From positions 868,001-932,000 of the forward strand of contig JADJQX010000006.1 of the NCBI GenBank assembly GCA_016712525.1: DNA of 64,000 nucleotides, written 5' to 3'. The translations under genes were made by a program, and so were the position numbers. Source of the DNA: Myxococcales bacterium (GTDB lineage: Bacteria; Myxococcota_A; Polyangia; Polyangiales; Polyangiaceae). Shown piece by piece: positions 63,953-64,000 of this stretch (position 1 is the stretch's first letter; the number at the start of each line of letters is the position of its first letter). Below the pieces are notes generated by a model. The model was not told the DNA's origin and searched no databases. It was given only the letters and a program-made list of their open reading frames with translations.

Positions 63953-64000
63953 ATGACGACCGTTCTGCAGAAGCTCTCGCTCAATGCGTATCGCGGCGTC
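63953..64000 (+). CDS. 5' end of next gene, possibly AAA/RecF-type ATPase (cut by window)
   Basis: The ATG at 63953 directly follows the methyltransferase TAG (63950-63952). Only 16 residues are visible: MTTVLQKLSLNAYRGV. The LxLxxYRG(V/I/F) opening is common in RecF/OLD-like AAA ATPases. In a canonical class 1 DISARM, drmA would be expected among the following genes; the start does not resemble a helicase. Confidence 0.5.
   Translation, partial: MTTVLQKLSLNAYRGV

Overview
This 64 kb window is very GC-rich and looks like chromosome from a myxobacterium of the Sorangium/Polyangium type (Myxococcota). The taxon is an inference. It rests on many small lipoproteins with Asp/Ala/Gly/Pro linkers, an AgmX/PglI-type C-terminal domain, a Ser/Thr-kinase-like regulator, a spirochaete/planctomycete/delta-type EF-G beside a canonical EF-G, a TatT-family lipoprotein and a DUF4034-TPR lipoprotein. 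I see no tRNA, rRNA or CRISPR array.

Layout. 1-15.2 kb: cell-envelope and metabolic genes (LpxC-like deacetylase, MFS transporter, CTP synthase, two tandem outer-membrane-barrel paralogues, two lipoproteins, a large protein with a degenerate kinase domain, 4-hydroxyphenylpyruvate dioxygenase, a family-5 solute-binding lipoprotein, a PBP4-type carboxypeptidase and a primary-like sigma factor). 15.7-26 kb: an ABC exporter, a DUF362 protein, a coupled minus-strand trio (SPOUT methyltransferase, lipoprotein, hydrolase), UppP and a three-gene ABC-like operon whose ATPase has lost its P-loop lysine. 26-43.3 kb: cytochromes, a TRAP-type DctP protein and a TatT lipoprotein without visible membrane subunits, HEAT/TPR lipoproteins, a lipid-kinase-like protein, a c-type-haem peroxidase-like protein, the spdEFG1-like EF-G and a tandem paralogue pair.

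43.3-49.5 kb: the translation operon fusA-tuf-rpsJ-rplD-rplW-rplB-rpsS. It has three oddities. tuf carries a 2-nt loss near its 3' end, EF-Tu switch I is divergent, and rplC (L3) is missing between rpsJ and rplD. The cluster closes with a strong terminator after rpsS.

49.6-56.5 kb: small accessory lipoproteins, a DUF1294 protein, a spermidine-synthase-like methyltransferase, an ECF sigma factor overlapping a membrane-protein gene, a 234-bp foldback MITE-like element, and two homologous intergenic cassettes built from 16-20 bp perfect palindromes.

56.5-64 kb: the start of a phage-defence locus. A small coupled ORF is followed by a SNF2-type helicase and a 1329-aa Eco57I-like adenine methyltransferase, the pair expected for DrmD and DrmMI of class 1 DISARM. 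The next gene begins like an AAA/RecF-type ATPase rather than DrmA and is cut by the window edge. One palindrome cassette lies directly upstream of this island.
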